IMG/VR virus record: IMGVR_UViG_3300022921_000093
Location: 1-26,278 of that record
Origin: a virus
Reading direction: 5' to 3' (one strand)
DNA: 26,278 nucleotides
The position numbers and the translations under genes are program-made. Below are positions 26,076 to 26,278 of this stretch, one piece after another. Below the pieces are notes generated by a model. It did not search any database, was not told the origin of the DNA, and saw only the letters and a program-made list of their open reading frames with translations. How positions within the stretch are numbered: position 1 is the first letter of the stretch; each line of letters opens with the position of its first letter.

Positions 26076-26278
26076 ATGACTACAAATCCAGAACCGATGA
26101 CTCCAAGAAGATTTTCTAATATAGTAGAAGGTATAGTAAGAGAAAAGCAAGTTAATTATATGGATGCAATTCTTATTTATTGTGAGAAACATGAACTTGA
26201 ACCTGAAGACATTCGTAAGTTTGTAAGTAAAACACTTAAAGAAAAAGTAGCATTAAATGCACAAGACTTGCATTATCT
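26076..26278 (+). CDS. 33: gp33-like late transcription co-activator, partial
   Basis: The visible 67 residues begin MTTNPEPMTPRRFSNIVEGI and continue YMDAILIYCEKHELEPEDIR, KFVSKTLKEKVALNAQDLHY. This matches the small gp33 proteins of T4-like marine phages: a helical core with AILxYCEKxxLEPEDI then K-L-KEK. gp33 links the late sigma (gp55) bound RNA polymerase to the sliding clamp at TATAAATA promoters, in agreement with the late boxes in this window. The gene is cut by the right edge. Confidence 0.85.
   Translation, partial: MTTNPEPMTPRRFSNIVEGIVREKQVNYMDAILIYCEKHELEPEDIRKFVSKTLKEKVALNAQDLHY

Overview
The window is a compact stretch of an AT-rich, T4-like (myovirus-type) marine bacteriophage genome. 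Phage markers are PhoH, ThyX, a GH108 endolysin, a RecB/Cas4-like exonuclease, a gp33-like late-transcription co-activator at the right edge, an Hc1-like histone protein, several Fe(II)/2-oxoglutarate (2OG) oxygenases, a phage bS21, four tRNAs and TATAAATA late promoters. A circularly permuted two-piece tmRNA of the alphaproteobacterial type suggests an alphaproteobacterial host. A SAR11-like host is possible, but this is inference.

Layout. 1-3606 (+): small early-type genes, often with ATGA or TAATG stop/start overlaps, including an Hc1-like protein, a 2OG oxygenase and an HNH nuclease, then a leader with predicted structure and a strong terminator. 3607-4008: two tandem + promoters that face a convergent operon and can express only a short RNA or a 29-aa ORF. 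4009-6158 (-): a late-type unit with a PD-(D/E)XK-like nuclease, a nitrile-hydratase/NHLP-like protein and a zinc-ribbon protein. 6202-8920 (-): tightly packed small unknown genes. 9063-10701 (-): a 2OG oxygenase and tRNA-Pro, -Trp, -Arg and -Leu interspersed with small genes. 10706-13375 (-): an envelope cluster with two lipoproteins, a secreted protein and a membrane protein, followed by small genes. 13468-16330 (-): small genes, a 2OG oxygenase and ThyX. 16537-26278: mainly + strand, with a P-loop kinase on -, then a 2OG oxygenase, bS21, a pyrimidine-dimer-glycosylase-like protein, PhoH, endolysin, two adjacent 2OG oxygenases, exonuclease, permuted tmRNA, a SleB-type hydrolase and gp33-like.

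Regulation can be read directly. Fifteen sigma70-type promoters (TTGACN / TATAYT-like) all have exactly 17-bp spacers. Four of them contain the upstream gene's TGA stop inside the -35. Two place the downstream ATG at the predicted +1 (bS21 and the SleB hydrolase), implying leaderless mRNAs. Four T4-type late boxes are present. Three minus-strand promoters share a conserved sequence upstream of the -35, and two of these belong to a repeated intergenic cassette.

Together the genes suggest a phage that modifies translation (bS21, tRNAs, tmRNA), nucleotide and DNA metabolism (ThyX, PhoH, nucleases) and the cell envelope (lipoproteins, two wall hydrolases). The best candidates for something new are the phage two-piece tmRNA with an ORF spanning its intervening segment, the leaderless bS21, the structured leader at 2654-2739, the orphan tandem promoters at 3713-3804 and the nuclease/NHLP-like pair.
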